Source of the DNA: Maribacter litoralis
GTDB taxonomy: Bacteria; Bacteroidota; Bacteroidia; Flavobacteriales; Flavobacteriaceae
Assembly: GCF_003075045.1 (NCBI RefSeq)
Contig: NZ_QCZD01000002.1
Span: 620,001-684,000 of the forward strand
Direction: 5' to 3'
DNA length: 64,000 nt
A program made the translations under genes and the position numbers. Below, piece after piece: positions 46,074 to 56,197 of this stretch; within the stretch, counting starts at the first letter, position 1; every line of letters starts with the position of its first letter. The notes under the pieces are model-generated. The model made no database searches, was not told the DNA's origin, and saw nothing but the letters and a program-made list of their open reading frames with translations.

Positions 46074-46084
46074 TTTGTTGCTGG

Positions 46085-47920
46085 TTATTGTTTTAAGTCA
46101 ATTGAATGAACCCCACTTTTAAGGATTATTATTTTTTGAATTGGTTTTATTTTTTTTCCATTGTGCCTGCCTTTTAGATTATTAGGGGGAACTGTAAATT
46201 CAGCGGACATGTTATCAGGTATTTCTATGGTATAATGACGGTTATTTTTGTCTTTTTTAAAATTTGCGATAATAGCACCGTGTTTAGTAGGTACTTTAAT
46301 ATTGGAATACATTAAGTTGGCTAGTTGAGGTTGTATTTCTGCTACTTTAAACCCTGGTGTTTTAGGTTTTATGCCCCACATGTAACGTGTAGTAATGTTT
46401 AAGGGTGGCGTACCCCAAGCATGGTTCCAGTCAGCATTTGGTTTGTATTTTACATCCCACGCTTCCATAGTCATGGTGGCGCCAACTTGTATCATATTCC
46501 ACCAGGTTCTATCGCCTTTGGTTTCTGTAATGAGGTCTAATGCATATTGTGCTTCGTTACTTAGATATAAACCTTCAAGCAAATATTGGGCCCCGTACAC
46601 GCTACAGGCCATACCTCTGGTTTTTATAAAATCAGTAACCGATGTAATATGTTCTTTTGGTACAAGACCAAAAGCCAAGGGCATCATATTGGCATGGAGA
46701 GAAGAATGAGCGGAACCCTCGCCGTCAATATAATATCCTTTTTCTTTATTAAAGAGTTTTGTGTTTATGGTTTCTTTTACGGTATTGGCTTTCTTTTTAA
46801 ATAGAATTGCATCCTCATTTTTATCAAGAAAACCGGCAATTTCTGCCATAAGTTTTAGATTGTAATAGTAGAATGAATTTACGACTGTATTTACCGGAAC
46901 AATTTCGTATCCATCTCTTTCACCTTCTGCCGTTGCCAATTTCCAACCTGTATCCTTTTGTGCAGGTGGCCAGTCAATAATATCTTTTATTTTAGTGTCA
47001 GGTTTTTTAAACCCTAGTTTTTCAATTAACTCTTTGTTCAGGTGGGGTGAAGAAGAACTAATGAGTCCGTCTTCACGTTCTAAATCCATCAATGTTTTTA
47101 ATTTCAGATTTTCATAATGATCTTGTAAGGGTTTCAAATCGCCCGTATACATATAATCCGTGTAAAACATGGGTACGGTATGTAGTAACCACTCCGTTGG
47201 CCAAGTAGGATTTTCAATAAAGTATGCATTGGTTCTTCTAGCCATATTGTATAGACTATCTACACTGTAATGGCTTAATTGATTTATGTAGGCATCTGCT
47301 TCATATGGAATTCTTTCACGATCACCATCAACATATAAACCTGTAAAACTTGTAGCCTTAATCGTGTGTTTGCAAAGCTGCCAAATGGAGTCTAATATTT
47401 TGTTCGATGATGAAAATGAACTGGCATTGTCATTAAACTTATTGTGCAATGCTCTTTGATGTATTGATAATTCTTTAAACGGAATTTTTAAGTTTTCTAT
47501 TTCACAATATCTAAATGGCATTACCACACCTATACTATCAGGCAATAAAATTGCAGCTCCGGTTGAATTTCGTTTATCAGGCGTTAGCTTTACCTTAATT
47601 TTTTGGTTAGCGGGTAAATTTGTTAAGACCACTTTTTGATATCTAATTGTGCCTCCAGGATCTCTGTCTATTCTATTTTCATCATTTAGTTTTTCGCCCA
47701 AATGTATAACCAGTGAATCTACTTGTCCTATAGTACTACTTAATTGGACTGTGCCAAAGAATGCTTTTCCGAAATCTATTAAGTAACTTTCATTATCTAA
47801 TTTATCGACCTTGGTAGGTTTAACATCAGTTGTTCTCAAGTCAATATTCTTAAGGCTATTTTGAGCTTGAGATATTGATATAGTCAGTAATGCAAGACAT
47901 ATGTAAATATGCTTTTTCAT
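46085..47920 (-). CDS. GH78-like glycoside hydrolase (alpha-L-rhamnosidase family)
   Basis: 611 residues with a signal peptide (about 1-19). Beta-sandwich N-terminal part (about 20-165) then an (alpha/alpha)6 barrel with SFTGLYVDGDRERIPYEADAY split around 195-215, the acidic GATMTMEAWD near 485 and NHAWGTPPLNITTRYMWG near 500, all GH78-like, then a C-terminal beta domain. The usual D-x-x-x-R-x-E-R motif of rhamnosidases is present in altered form (DGDRERIPYEAD). Likely an exo-acting periplasmic enzyme; rhamnose as substrate is inferred from the family. Leftward PUL arm. Confidence 0.85.
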   Translation of the reverse strand: MKKHIYICLALLTISISQAQNSLKNIDLRTTDVKPTKVDKLDNESYLIDFGKAFFGTVQLSSTIGQVDSLVIHLGEKLNDENRIDRDPGGTIRYQKVVLTNLPANQKIKVKLTPDKRNSTGAAILLPDSIGVVMPFRYCEIENLKIPFKELSIHQRALHNKFNDNASSFSSSNKILDSIWQLCKHTIKATSFTGLYVDGDRERIPYEADAYINQLSHYSVDSLYNMARRTNAYFIENPTWPTEWLLHTVPMFYTDYMYTGDLKPLQDHYENLKLKTLMDLEREDGLISSSSPHLNKELIEKLGFKKPDTKIKDIIDWPPAQKDTGWKLATAEGERDGYEIVPVNTVVNSFYYYNLKLMAEIAGFLDKNEDAILFKKKANTVKETINTKLFNKEKGYYIDGEGSAHSSLHANMMPLAFGLVPKEHITSVTDFIKTRGMACSVYGAQYLLEGLYLSNEAQYALDLITETKGDRTWWNMIQVGATMTMEAWDVKYKPNADWNHAWGTPPLNITTRYMWGIKPKTPGFKVAEIQPQLANLMYSNIKVPTKHGAIIANFKKDKNNRHYTIEIPDNMSAEFTVPPNNLKGRHNGKKIKPIQKIIILKSGVHSIDLKQ

Positions 47921-48079
47921 AGTGTTTTCGGTAAGTTGGTAATGATAATTAGAACCAGATACTATGCTAGTTCAACATAGTACCTAGTCTAATAACTAAT
48001 AAGTAGAATTACTAGCACATAATTTTTCCAGATAAAAAGAATAATTATGTACCAGCATATTTATGTTTAGAAGGGCGAA
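47921..48079. other. Intergenic hairpin region between the Gfo/Idh/MocA and GH78 genes
   Basis: 159 bp. TACTATG (47960-47966) pairs with CATAGTA (47976-47982) over a 9-nt loop, with CTAG tetramers beside it. No T-run follows, so it may be an mRNA processing or stability element, or a second promoter region. No gene. Confidence 0.4.
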
Positions 48080-49435
48080 TTATACATCTTTAATTTCCCA
48101 ACCTGGCTCATATTCCCTAGACCATAATTTCATAGCTTCTCTATTAAAAATGCGGCCGGTAGTCTCATCAACTTCAAAAGAATCATCAATTCTTGATGCA
48201 ATATTTGCATAATGTGTTAGCATTTGGCTAATAGCACCTTCATCTATGGGTGAGGTTAATTCGGCTTTTCCTCTAATGGCATCAAAGAAATTGACAGTGT
48301 GTAATGTAGACATATCGCCACCGCCACCAAGTGCCGTACCTGCTTCTTTACCAGAAGATAGGTTTTCTTTTATGAAGTTACCTTTTTGATCAAATAACTT
48401 ATATCCTCCACGATCAATGTAGGCAGTACCTTTAGAACCGGCAACTATAGTTCCTCTACCATATTTATTACCATACTTATGATAGCCCGTTCTACTATTG
48501 CCATCCCACTTTATCGTTTTATTTCCTGCAAATTTAAAAGTTGCCTCCATGGTATCGTACATTTCCCAGCCGTCATCTTTGTAATGAAATTTACCGGCAT
48601 CAACAGAAACATATTCAGGGTAGGTAACTCCCAATGCCCATCGGGCTATATCGAGTTCATGGGTAGCATTATTCCCCATTTCTGCAGTCCCATAATCCCA
48701 ACCGTACCAATGCCAGTTGTAGTCCCACGTATTATCTGTATACGCTCTTCTAGGAGCAGGACCTTGAAATAGGTCCCAATCTAAACCTTCTGGTGGGTTT
48801 GCTTTGGTTTGGTGAGGCACGCGACCTCTACCGCTAATGTAGAAAGCGGTTGCCTTGTACACATCGCCTATTACACCGTTATGTATGTCCTTTATAATTT
48901 CTTGAGATTCAAGGGCAGACCTTTGTTGATTACCCATTTGAACTACTTTATCGAATTTTTTCTGATAAGCTACCACTAATTCCCCTTCACGTGGGTTATG
49001 GCTACATGGTTTTTCTAAATACACATGTTTGCCGGCTTGCATTGCCATACAAGCACCTGGTGCATGCCAATGATCGGGAGTTGACATAAATACGGCATCA
49101 ACATTTTTATCATCCAATACTTTACGAATGTCATTTTCCAAAGTTGGTTTATTGCCAATTTTAGACGCTACTTCAGAGGCGGCTTTATCGCGCTGACTTT
49201 TCATGACATCACATAGGTAAGATAGCTCAACATTGTTTTTCTTGTGTGCTATGGCAGGTATGTAGGCGCCATATCTTCTTCCTAAACCTTGAATAGCAAC
49301 ATGAATTCTATCGTTTGCACCTATTATTTTAGAATAGCTCTTTGCAGACATAGCGTTAGCGGTAGTACTTGCTATGGTAGCGCCTACTGCGCCAAGGGCC
49401 GTTTTCTTAATAAAATTTCTTCTGTTTGAACTCAT
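48080..49435 (-). CDS. Tat-exported Gfo/Idh/MocA-family oxidoreductase
   Basis: 451 residues. Tat signal SSNRRNFIKKTALGAVGAT with twin Arg, hence exported folded with its NAD(P) cofactor. Rossmann start IHVAIQGLGRRYG, then DAVFMSTPDHWHAP and YLEKPCSHNPREGE with the EKP motif, and the C-terminal Gfo/Idh domain with WHWYGWDYGTAEMGNNATHE. Family members oxidise or epimerise sugars; exported ones in Bacteroidota form or consume 3-keto-glycosides. It is 5 bp after the DUF1080 gene, which supports that pathway (inference). Confidence 0.9.
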   Translation of the reverse strand: MSSNRRNFIKKTALGAVGATIASTTANAMSAKSYSKIIGANDRIHVAIQGLGRRYGAYIPAIAHKKNNVELSYLCDVMKSQRDKAASEVASKIGNKPTLENDIRKVLDDKNVDAVFMSTPDHWHAPGACMAMQAGKHVYLEKPCSHNPREGELVVAYQKKFDKVVQMGNQQRSALESQEIIKDIHNGVIGDVYKATAFYISGRGRVPHQTKANPPEGLDWDLFQGPAPRRAYTDNTWDYNWHWYGWDYGTAEMGNNATHELDIARWALGVTYPEYVSVDAGKFHYKDDGWEMYDTMEATFKFAGNKTIKWDGNSRTGYHKYGNKYGRGTIVAGSKGTAYIDRGGYKLFDQKGNFIKENLSSGKEAGTALGGGGDMSTLHTVNFFDAIRGKAELTSPIDEGAISQMLTHYANIASRIDDSFEVDETTGRIFNREAMKLWSREYEPGWEIKDV

Positions 49436-49440
49436 TGTAT

Positions 49441-50829
49441 TTATTCTTTTGTATTACTGATTTCACGAATTTTTACATTTTTGAAGGATACTAGGTCTCC
49501 ATGATCTTGAAGTAGAATCTGGCCCTTGTCCAATTCTCCGAAATTCGGCCACTTGGCATATTTGCTTTCAGATACTAATTTTCTGTAGGCATCGCTCTTT
49601 CTTTCATACTCAAGAACTTTAGTACCGTTTAACCAATGCTCAACATGATTGTCTTTAGAAATAATATAGGCTGTATTCCACTCTCCAATTGGTTTAATAG
49701 GTTTGTTAACATCGGCTTTGATCAAATCATACAAAGAACTTACCGTTCTACTACCTTCATGGTTTCCTTTTTTGGCATCAGGGTGTAAATTGTCATCCAG
49801 TATTTGGTATTCCAAACCTATCGAAGATCCTTCACCCTTATTGATTTCGGTATCTACATAATATTTAATACCGCTGTTGGCTCCTGGTGTTAATTTAAAA
49901 TCGACCTTCAGTTCAAAATCTTCATATAAATCTGTGGTTACTATATCTCCACCGGCAGCAGATTCAGCTCCTCCAGAAGAAAGTACACTTAAAACACCAT
50001 CTTCAATTTTCCATCCTTTCTCTGGGAATTCTTCTAATTTGGCACCTCGCCAACCATTCGTTGTTTTACCGTCCCATAGTAATTTCCATCCATTTTTCTT
50101 TTCATCAATGGTCAATTGATTTTTAGTGATAATTGGTTTTAATGGAGAAGTTCTTGAATATTTAGAAACGCTATCAGTAATGATTTTTACGTTCTTCCAA
50201 ATGATATCGGTGCCTGCTTTTTGGTCTTCATGAATGCTGTGAACCTGTAAGCAGATAAATCCTTTTGATGTTTTGTCATCTATTAAATAGGCGGCAGGTA
50301 CATCATTTACCCATGTTTTGATGGTGTCTCCAATGGCTTCAATCCGATAGTGGTTCCATTCGTTTTGCTTAAAAGCTTTTTGAGCTGCTGGATTATCGGT
50401 CATTGGGTTAAGCCAACCACGTCTAGATTCGTCATATATTCCACCACTCCATGCTCTTTCAGAGGGGTCTATTTCAACTTGGTAGCCATGTACCCTACCA
50501 TCTCTATATGTAGGTAGGCTGTTACTTCTTATTTGTATACCGGAATTCATGGTAGAATCTACCTTATAATCTAATTCTAAAATAAAGTCGGTATACATTT
50601 CATCAGTAGTTAAAAATGTATTGGGCGTATTGTGTGTAGTGGTGCCCACTATAGCACCGTCTTTTACAGCATAGCTGGCATCACCGCCCAATTTATGCCA
50701 TCCGTTTAAAGTTTCTCCGTCAAAGAGATCCACCCAAGGGGCATCGTCTTTAGGTGTTTCGGCGCAACTAAATAGTAAGACGGTAGCTGCTACAAGTAAT
50801 AGTTTACTTTTTAATGGGTAATTTTTCAT
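49441..50829 (-). CDS. Lipoprotein with two DUF1080 (3-keto-disaccharide hydrolase) domains
   Basis: 462 residues. Lipobox TVLLFSC. Two homologous jelly-roll domains: [19 protein letters not shown] near 32-50 with [21 protein letters not shown], and [17 protein letters not shown] near 248 with [23 protein letters not shown]1080 proteins include enzymes that cleave 3-keto-glycosides. First gene of the leftward arm, divergent from susC. Duplication within one chain may broaden substrate range or make one domain a carbohydrate binder. Confidence 0.9.
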   Translation of the reverse strand: MKNYPLKSKLLLVAATVLLFSCAETPKDDAPWVDLFDGETLNGWHKLGGDASYAVKDGAIVGTTTHNTPNTFLTTDEMYTDFILELDYKVDSTMNSGIQIRSNSLPTYRDGRVHGYQVEIDPSERAWSGGIYDESRRGWLNPMTDNPAAQKAFKQNEWNHYRIEAIGDTIKTWVNDVPAAYLIDDKTSKGFICLQVHSIHEDQKAGTDIIWKNVKIITDSVSKYSRTSPLKPIITKNQLTIDEKKNGWKLLWDGKTTNGWRGAKLEEFPEKGWKIEDGVLSVLSSGGAESAAGGDIVTTDLYEDFELKVDFKLTPGANSGIKYYVDTEINKGEGSSIGLEYQILDDNLHPDAKKGNHEGSRTVSSLYDLIKADVNKPIKPIGEWNTAYIISKDNHVEHWLNGTKVLEYERKSDAYRKLVSESKYAKWPNFGELDKGQILLQDHGDLVSFKNVKIREISNTKE

Positions 50830-51128
50830 TGTTGTTATATTGATTAAATAAGGCTTTACAAAGTAGAAGTTTTATAATTTTTTGAGATGGACATTTTAGT
50901 ACAAAGCATGGATTTTGCGTTCTAATCAAAAATTTGGTCATTTCTTTGAAAAATGAAAATATGAAATTTCGACTCTACTAACTATGTGAATTTCGTAATT
51001 ATTTAAGCTGTATTTTATGAAGTTAGTACTGTGAAAATAAATGATTTTTTTGCCGCTGTCCATATTTTCGATGAATATGTCCATCCATTAACTTGTTCTT
51101 AACAATACATTAGTAGTCAATTAACTTA
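50830..51128. other. Divergent PUL control region (DUF1080 gene / susC)
   Basis: 299 bp, AT-rich. It contains CATATT-TTCGATG-AATATG at 51061-51079 and GTCCAT flanking it on both sides, candidate regulator sites. No clear promoter match and no gene. No sensor-regulator gene (HTCS or anti-sigma type) is in the window. Confidence 0.4.
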
Positions 51129-54100
51129 ATGATAACAAAAATGAAAAAACTAAAACTTTTAATGGTATTCCTTTTATTGGGCATGTCATCGGTACTATTA
51201 GCGCAGAACAGCGTTAGTGGTACGGTGACAGATGACCAGGGTATGCCTATTCCGGGAGCATCTATTGTAGTAAAAGGAACATCAAACGGAACGGTATCTG
51301 ATTTTGATGGAAATTTTAGTATTACCGTAGAAGACGGAAATGTGTTAAGTGTATCTTACTTGGGTTATAAACCTATAGAAGTAACCTATTCTGGTCAATC
51401 TAATCTATCTGTTACCATGACAGAGGATACTGCTCAACTTGATGAAGTTGTGGTAATTGGTTATGGATCTGTAAAGAAAAGTGACCTAACCGGTGCTGTG
51501 GCTTCGGTAGATAGCGAAACACTTACAGAGCAGAGAAAGACAGATGTAGGTCAGGCAATACAAGGTCGTATCGCCGGGGTAGATGTAAGAACCCTCAATT
51601 CAAAACCAGGTGCACCCTTATCAATTAAGATTCGTGGTAATACTGTAATTACCGCTAACCAAGGTAATGAGAGAGATGGTGTTAGTGATAATCTCGAAGA
51701 TGATCCTTCTAAACCTCTTTTTGTGGTAGATGGAATATTCTTCGATGACATCAGTGTTTTAAACCCTTCCGATATAGAGCAGATGGATATTTTAAAAGAC
51801 GCATCGGCAACTGCTATTTACGGATCTAGAGGTGCGAACGGTGTAGTAATCATTACTACTAAAAGCGGTATTGAAGGCAAAACTGTTTTTACTTATGATT
51901 CTTCTTTTGGTTTACGATCGGCAACTAATATACCAGAACTCTACTCAGGTCCTGAATATGTAGAATTTGTTGATGACGTACTAAGGGCAAGAGCTTGGCA
52001 GGGTACGGACAGGACCGTTGCGTCTTATAATAATATAGTAGTTGACCGTTCTACCGAAATTCAATCATCTAACGAAGAAGCATCAAATGTGGCTAATGGT
52101 AGATATACTGATTGGATGGATCTATTTAGAAAAACTGGTTTGCAAACGAGCCATACCGTTGGTATGTCTGGTGGTAATAATGGTTTGGTATATAATGGAT
52201 CAATTGGTTATCTACATGATGAAGGTGTTATGGGTATAGAAGAGTTTGAAAGATATAACCTAAGTGCTTCATTATCTAAAAAAGTGTCAGATAAGGTAAC
52301 TGTTGGTATCAAATCATACTTAGCCTTATCAGAAAGGGAGCAAGGTAGTAGAGAGTTGTTTAGAAGTACGCTACGTTTAGCCCCTACGGTGAATCCGTTT
52401 GATGAAAATGGCGAACCAATTTTATTTCCAGATGATCAAGATTTAAGATTTGTAAATCCTATCTATGATGCAGAGGGTGCTTGGAGAATAAATACCAAAA
52501 CCCTTGATGTTATCGCCAATGTGTTTTTCAATTATAAACCAAACGATTGGATTAACTTTAAAACACAGTTTTCACCTAATATTAGTACACAACGTTTTGG
52601 GGAATATAGAGGTTTGTTAACGAAATCATCTAGAAATGACCCAACTAGAATTCAGTCTCATTATCAATCGGACTTTAAAACCTCTTATACTTGGGATAAT
52701 ATTCTTGATTTTAACTTCGATATTGCCGATGGGCACAATCTTAAAACGACTTTAATCAATTCACTGTACTATTCTAACCCTGAAGGAAGCGATATACAAG
52801 TACGCGATTTTGATACCGATGCTTACTTATTCTTTAATACTGAAGGTGGAGCGGAAGTACCAAGAGATTACGGTAGTTTTTATGAAAAGGAGACTTTAGC
52901 TTCTTTTGCAGGTCGTATAAATTATAGTATTAAAGATAAATACCTTTTCACATTCACTGGTAGATATGACGGTTCTTCAAAACTAGCGGTAGGTAATAAA
53001 TGGGCGTTCTTTCCGTCAGCAGCCTTTGCTTGGAGAGCTAGTGAAGAACCTTTTTTACAGAATGTTGATTGGTTAAGTAATTTAAAACTACGTTTAAGTT
53101 ACGGTGAGTCTGGTAATGATAAAACAGTAAATCCATACAGCTCTTTAGCATTTTTAGCACAGGACAGTTATTTGTTCGGAGATGATTTTAATGTGGGTAA
53201 ATCTGTTGAGGGGCTTTCAAATGCCGATTTAACTTGGGAGATTTCTAAAGAATATAACCTTGGTTTAGACTTTGGTATACTGAATAGTAGAGTAAATTTT
53301 GGTTTTGAATATTATAACAAAGAAACAGAGGGTAGTATTCTTGCCCGTCAATTATCGTTTGTAACAGGCTTTGGAGATTCTGGTACCATAGGTAATTTTG
53401 GTTCCGTAAGAAATAGAGGTGTTGAACTTACCTTAAATACCGTAAATGTACGCACAGACAATTTTACATGGCGAACCAACATCAACTACACCAACAATGA
53501 CAACGAAATACTTGAGCTTTACGATGGTATAGAACAAATATTAGTTGGCTCAGATTCAAGGTTGAACGGAGTGTTACAAGTGGGTGCGCCCATTGATGCA
53601 ACATTTGATTACGAGGTAGATGGTATTTGGCAAATTGATGAGGCCGCTGAAGCGGAGTCTTTTGGACTTTTACCTGGGCAGTATAAGTATGTTGATCAAA
53701 ATGGTGATGGAGTTATTAATCAAGAAGATAAAAGGGTTATTGGTTCTCAATCTCCAGATTGGATCGCAGGTATGACAAATACCTTTAATTATAAAAATCT
53801 TGAAATGAACGTTCAGGTGAATACAAGACAAGGTGTATTCGGACATTCAGAATTTCATCAGAATTTTGCATCGTTCAATGGTGATGCAGCGGTCTTTAAT
53901 AGTTTGAAACAAGATTATTGGACTCCTAATAATCCCGATGCTAGATATCCTTCGCCAGAATATGGAGAATCTTCTTATCCATGGTTCTATGAAGATATGT
54001 CTTTTGTGAGAATAGGTAATATTGGTCTTGCATATTCTTTTCCTCAAGACCTTTTAGACAAGTGGAAAATGTCTACGCTACGTTTGTCACTTGATGTTCA

Positions 54101-54218
54101 AAATCCATTCACTTTTACCGATTTTGCTGGTCCGGATCCAGAAACAGGTTTACAGAATTCCTATAACATGGGGTATTCGGTTAAAACAGTTTTATTCGGA
54201 TTAAAATTATCGTACTAA
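51129..54218 (+). CDS. SusC-type TonB-dependent glycan transporter
   Basis: 1029 residues (1025 if the Met at 51141 is used, giving a typical MKK start). Signal peptide to LLAQ, carboxypeptidase-regulatory-like domain (about 28-100, SVSGTVTDDQGMPIPGASIVV), TonB-box/linker QLDEVVVIGYGSVKKSDLTG near 102, plug with IRGNTVI and VVDGIFFDDISVLNPSDIEQ, ILKDASATAIYGSRGANGVV, then a 22-strand barrel ending in VKTVLFGLKLSY. Imports oligosaccharides with its SusD partner. Start of the rightward PUL arm. Confidence 0.96.
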   Translation: MITKMKKLKLLMVFLLLGMSSVLLAQNSVSGTVTDDQGMPIPGASIVVKGTSNGTVSDFDGNFSITVEDGNVLSVSYLGYKPIEVTYSGQSNLSVTMTEDTAQLDEVVVIGYGSVKKSDLTGAVASVDSETLTEQRKTDVGQAIQGRIAGVDVRTLNSKPGAPLSIKIRGNTVITANQGNERDGVSDNLEDDPSKPLFVVDGIFFDDISVLNPSDIEQMDILKDASATAIYGSRGANGVVIITTKSGIEGKTVFTYDSSFGLRSATNIPELYSGPEYVEFVDDVLRARAWQGTDRTVASYNNIVVDRSTEIQSSNEEASNVANGRYTDWMDLFRKTGLQTSHTVGMSGGNNGLVYNGSIGYLHDEGVMGIEEFERYNLSASLSKKVSDKVTVGIKSYLALSEREQGSRELFRSTLRLAPTVNPFDENGEPILFPDDQDLRFVNPIYDAEGAWRINTKTLDVIANVFFNYKPNDWINFKTQFSPNISTQRFGEYRGLLTKSSRNDPTRIQSHYQSDFKTSYTWDNILDFNFDIADGHNLKTTLINSLYYSNPEGSDIQVRDFDTDAYLFFNTEGGAEVPRDYGSFYEKETLASFAGRINYSIKDKYLFTFTGRYDGSSKLAVGNKWAFFPSAAFAWRASEEPFLQNVDWLSNLKLRLSYGESGNDKTVNPYSSLAFLAQDSYLFGDDFNVGKSVEGLSNADLTWEISKEYNLGLDFGILNSRVNFGFEYYNKETEGSILARQLSFVTGFGDSGTIGNFGSVRNRGVELTLNTVNVRTDNFTWRTNINYTNNDNEILELYDGIEQILVGSDSRLNGVLQVGAPIDATFDYEVDGIWQIDEAAEAESFGLLPGQYKYVDQNGDGVINQEDKRVIGSQSPDWIAGMTNTFNYKNLEMNVQVNTRQGVFGHSEFHQNFASFNGDAAVFNSLKQDYWTPNNPDARYPSPEYGESSYPWFYEDMSFVRIGNIGLAYSFPQDLLDKWKMSTLRLSLDVQNPFTFTDFAGPDPETGLQNSYNMGYSVKTVLFGLKLSY

Positions 54219-54236
54219 TTTTTAAACTATAAAAAG

Positions 54237-55886
54237 ATGAAACTATTAAAATATATAAAGATTATAACGGTCTTCTTGGTTATGCTTTCGCTGAGCTATG
54301 CTTGCGATGATTATTTAGAAGAAGAAATATATTCAGATATCACATCTGAAAATTTTATTACACAAGACAATGCAGATCAGTTGGTCATTGGGGTATATAG
54401 CAGTTTAAGAGATGTCTACAAAGAATATACTTTTCAATATTTAGGTACGGATATCTTTACCAGTAAAAGTGAAATTTTCTCTTTTTCACCTACCAATGAT
54501 TATTTTAATTTAAATTCTGGTGAAGGTTTGGCAGTGTGGTCTAATAACTATAGTGTTATCGGTAAGGCTAATAGTGTAATTAGCAGATTTGAAAATCAGA
54601 TAAATTGGAGCGATGCTAATTTAGGAGCTAGGGATTATGGTATTGCGCAGGCAAAAGCACTTAGAGGTTTGGCTTATTTTAATTTGGTACAACAGTACGG
54701 TGGGGTAGTTATTGAGCTTGAAGAAGCACAGACTATTCGTACAGACTATGCTAGATCGACCGAAGCAGAAACCTACTCACAAATAATTTCAGATTTAGAA
54801 GAGGCTATTCCATTATTATTAGATGACCCTAGTACAGGAAGAATATCTAAACGCGCTGCACAACATTTGTTGGCAGAAGTATATTTAACCAGAGCGTATA
54901 CCGCTGAAGGTAGTTCTGCTGATTTTGACACTGCTGCAGCTTTAGCTGAGCAGGCTATAGGCGATTATGATATTCGCAGCCAATCTTTTGCAGAAGTTTT
55001 TGATTATAGTAATCAAGAAAATGATGAAATATTGTTTGCAATTCAATATGGTAACAGTGGTTTGGCCGACGATAAAAGCAATAATAAGCACTCTTTATTT
55101 ATGAATCAGGTATTTAATTATCCTGGCGTAAATAGAACTACCACTCCATACGGGGTAAGCGGATTTGGTGCAATGCCTACGCCTTTCTTTTATTCTTTGT
55201 TCGCCGATAACGATACAAGAGAAGATGCTACGATTCACCGTGCCATTATTGCCGATAGTGATGAGCCAGATGGTCCAGATAATATTGTTGCAGGTGATAC
55301 CATTGTGTACTATCCTAAAAATGCATTAGACGCAGATGAGCTTGCAGAGCGTTTAGATCGTTATTGGGTATATCAGCCAGACCAGTATCTTTTTGGGTTA
55401 CCTGAAGATGTGCCGGGCGTGAATTACCTATACTCATTGAATATTGAAAGAACCAATTTCCCAATATTTAAAAAGTTTGACGATCAAGATTTTAACGAAG
55501 ATACTGATGGTGCAAGAGATACATTTGTATTTAGGGTTGCGGCAACACATTTAATAGCCGCTGAAGCTTATTTGGGTGCCGGTAATACTGCATCTGCACT
55601 AAATCATTTAAATATTGTTCGTGAAAGAGCAACTGGTGTAGCAAATGAATATACCTCTATAACTATTGATGATATTTTAAACGAAAGGGCAGTAGAGCTT
55701 GCAGGCGAAGAGAATAGATGGGCGGTATTAAAACGTACCGGTAAGTTAGAAGAACGTATAGATCTCTATAACCCGCATGTTATTGATCATGGTTCTTTTG
55801 ATGCCGGTGTGCATTTATTAAGACCTATACCAGCTAATGAACTTCAATTGTCAGATGGTTCTTTAGAACAAAACCCTGGTTATTAA
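54237..55886 (+). CDS. SusD/RagB-family surface glycan-binding lipoprotein
   Basis: 549 residues. Lipoprotein signal with lipobox SYAC near residue 23, followed by DDYLEEE. TPR-type helices (AQAKALRGLAYFNLVQQYGG, AAQHLLAEVYLTRAY) and C-terminal RagB region (ATHLIAAEAYLGAGN, ILNERAVELAGEENRWAVLKRTG, RPIPANELQLSDGSLEQNPGY). It caps the SusC barrel and captures glycan. It is 18 bp after susC. Confidence 0.96.
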   Translation: MKLLKYIKIITVFLVMLSLSYACDDYLEEEIYSDITSENFITQDNADQLVIGVYSSLRDVYKEYTFQYLGTDIFTSKSEIFSFSPTNDYFNLNSGEGLAVWSNNYSVIGKANSVISRFENQINWSDANLGARDYGIAQAKALRGLAYFNLVQQYGGVVIELEEAQTIRTDYARSTEAETYSQIISDLEEAIPLLLDDPSTGRISKRAAQHLLAEVYLTRAYTAEGSSADFDTAAALAEQAIGDYDIRSQSFAEVFDYSNQENDEILFAIQYGNSGLADDKSNNKHSLFMNQVFNYPGVNRTTTPYGVSGFGAMPTPFFYSLFADNDTREDATIHRAIIADSDEPDGPDNIVAGDTIVYYPKNALDADELAERLDRYWVYQPDQYLFGLPEDVPGVNYLYSLNIERTNFPIFKKFDDQDFNEDTDGARDTFVFRVAATHLIAAEAYLGAGNTASALNHLNIVRERATGVANEYTSITIDDILNERAVELAGEENRWAVLKRTGKLEERIDLYNPHVIDHGSFDAGVHLLRPIPANELQLSDGSLEQNPGY

Positions 55887-56197
55887 GAATTGAGGAACTA
55901 CAATAATAGATAAGAAGTTAGTTTTATTTCTTTGTGTTGATATAGGCAGGTTTGCACCTGCCTGTATTTTACAATAGCACGAAAATAGATGAATTTAGTA
56001 GTAAGGTTTTTCATTCTTAACTATATAGTATTTATGATTTAATACTACTGTTGAACTTATTACAGAGATTAGCCTTCTTTTTCCAGTTCCTAAATTCTTA
56101 ATCAAATTATAGTTGAAAATGCCTTTTAAGATACTTAGTCTTAAATGAACGTGATTAAAATACCCAAAACTTCTATTTAATAGAAAGACCTAAACGA
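55887..56197. other. Gap between susD and the GH115-like gene
   Basis: 311 bp holding the hairpin at 55941-55970. No gene was seen; a promoter for the enzyme genes could be present but no TAnnTTTG match was found. Confidence 0.4.
55941..55970 (+). terminator. Attenuator-type hairpin after susD
   Basis: AGGCAGGT, loop TTGC, ACCTGCCT with flanking pairs and a following T-run. It would keep susCD message above that of the downstream enzymes. Confidence 0.8.
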
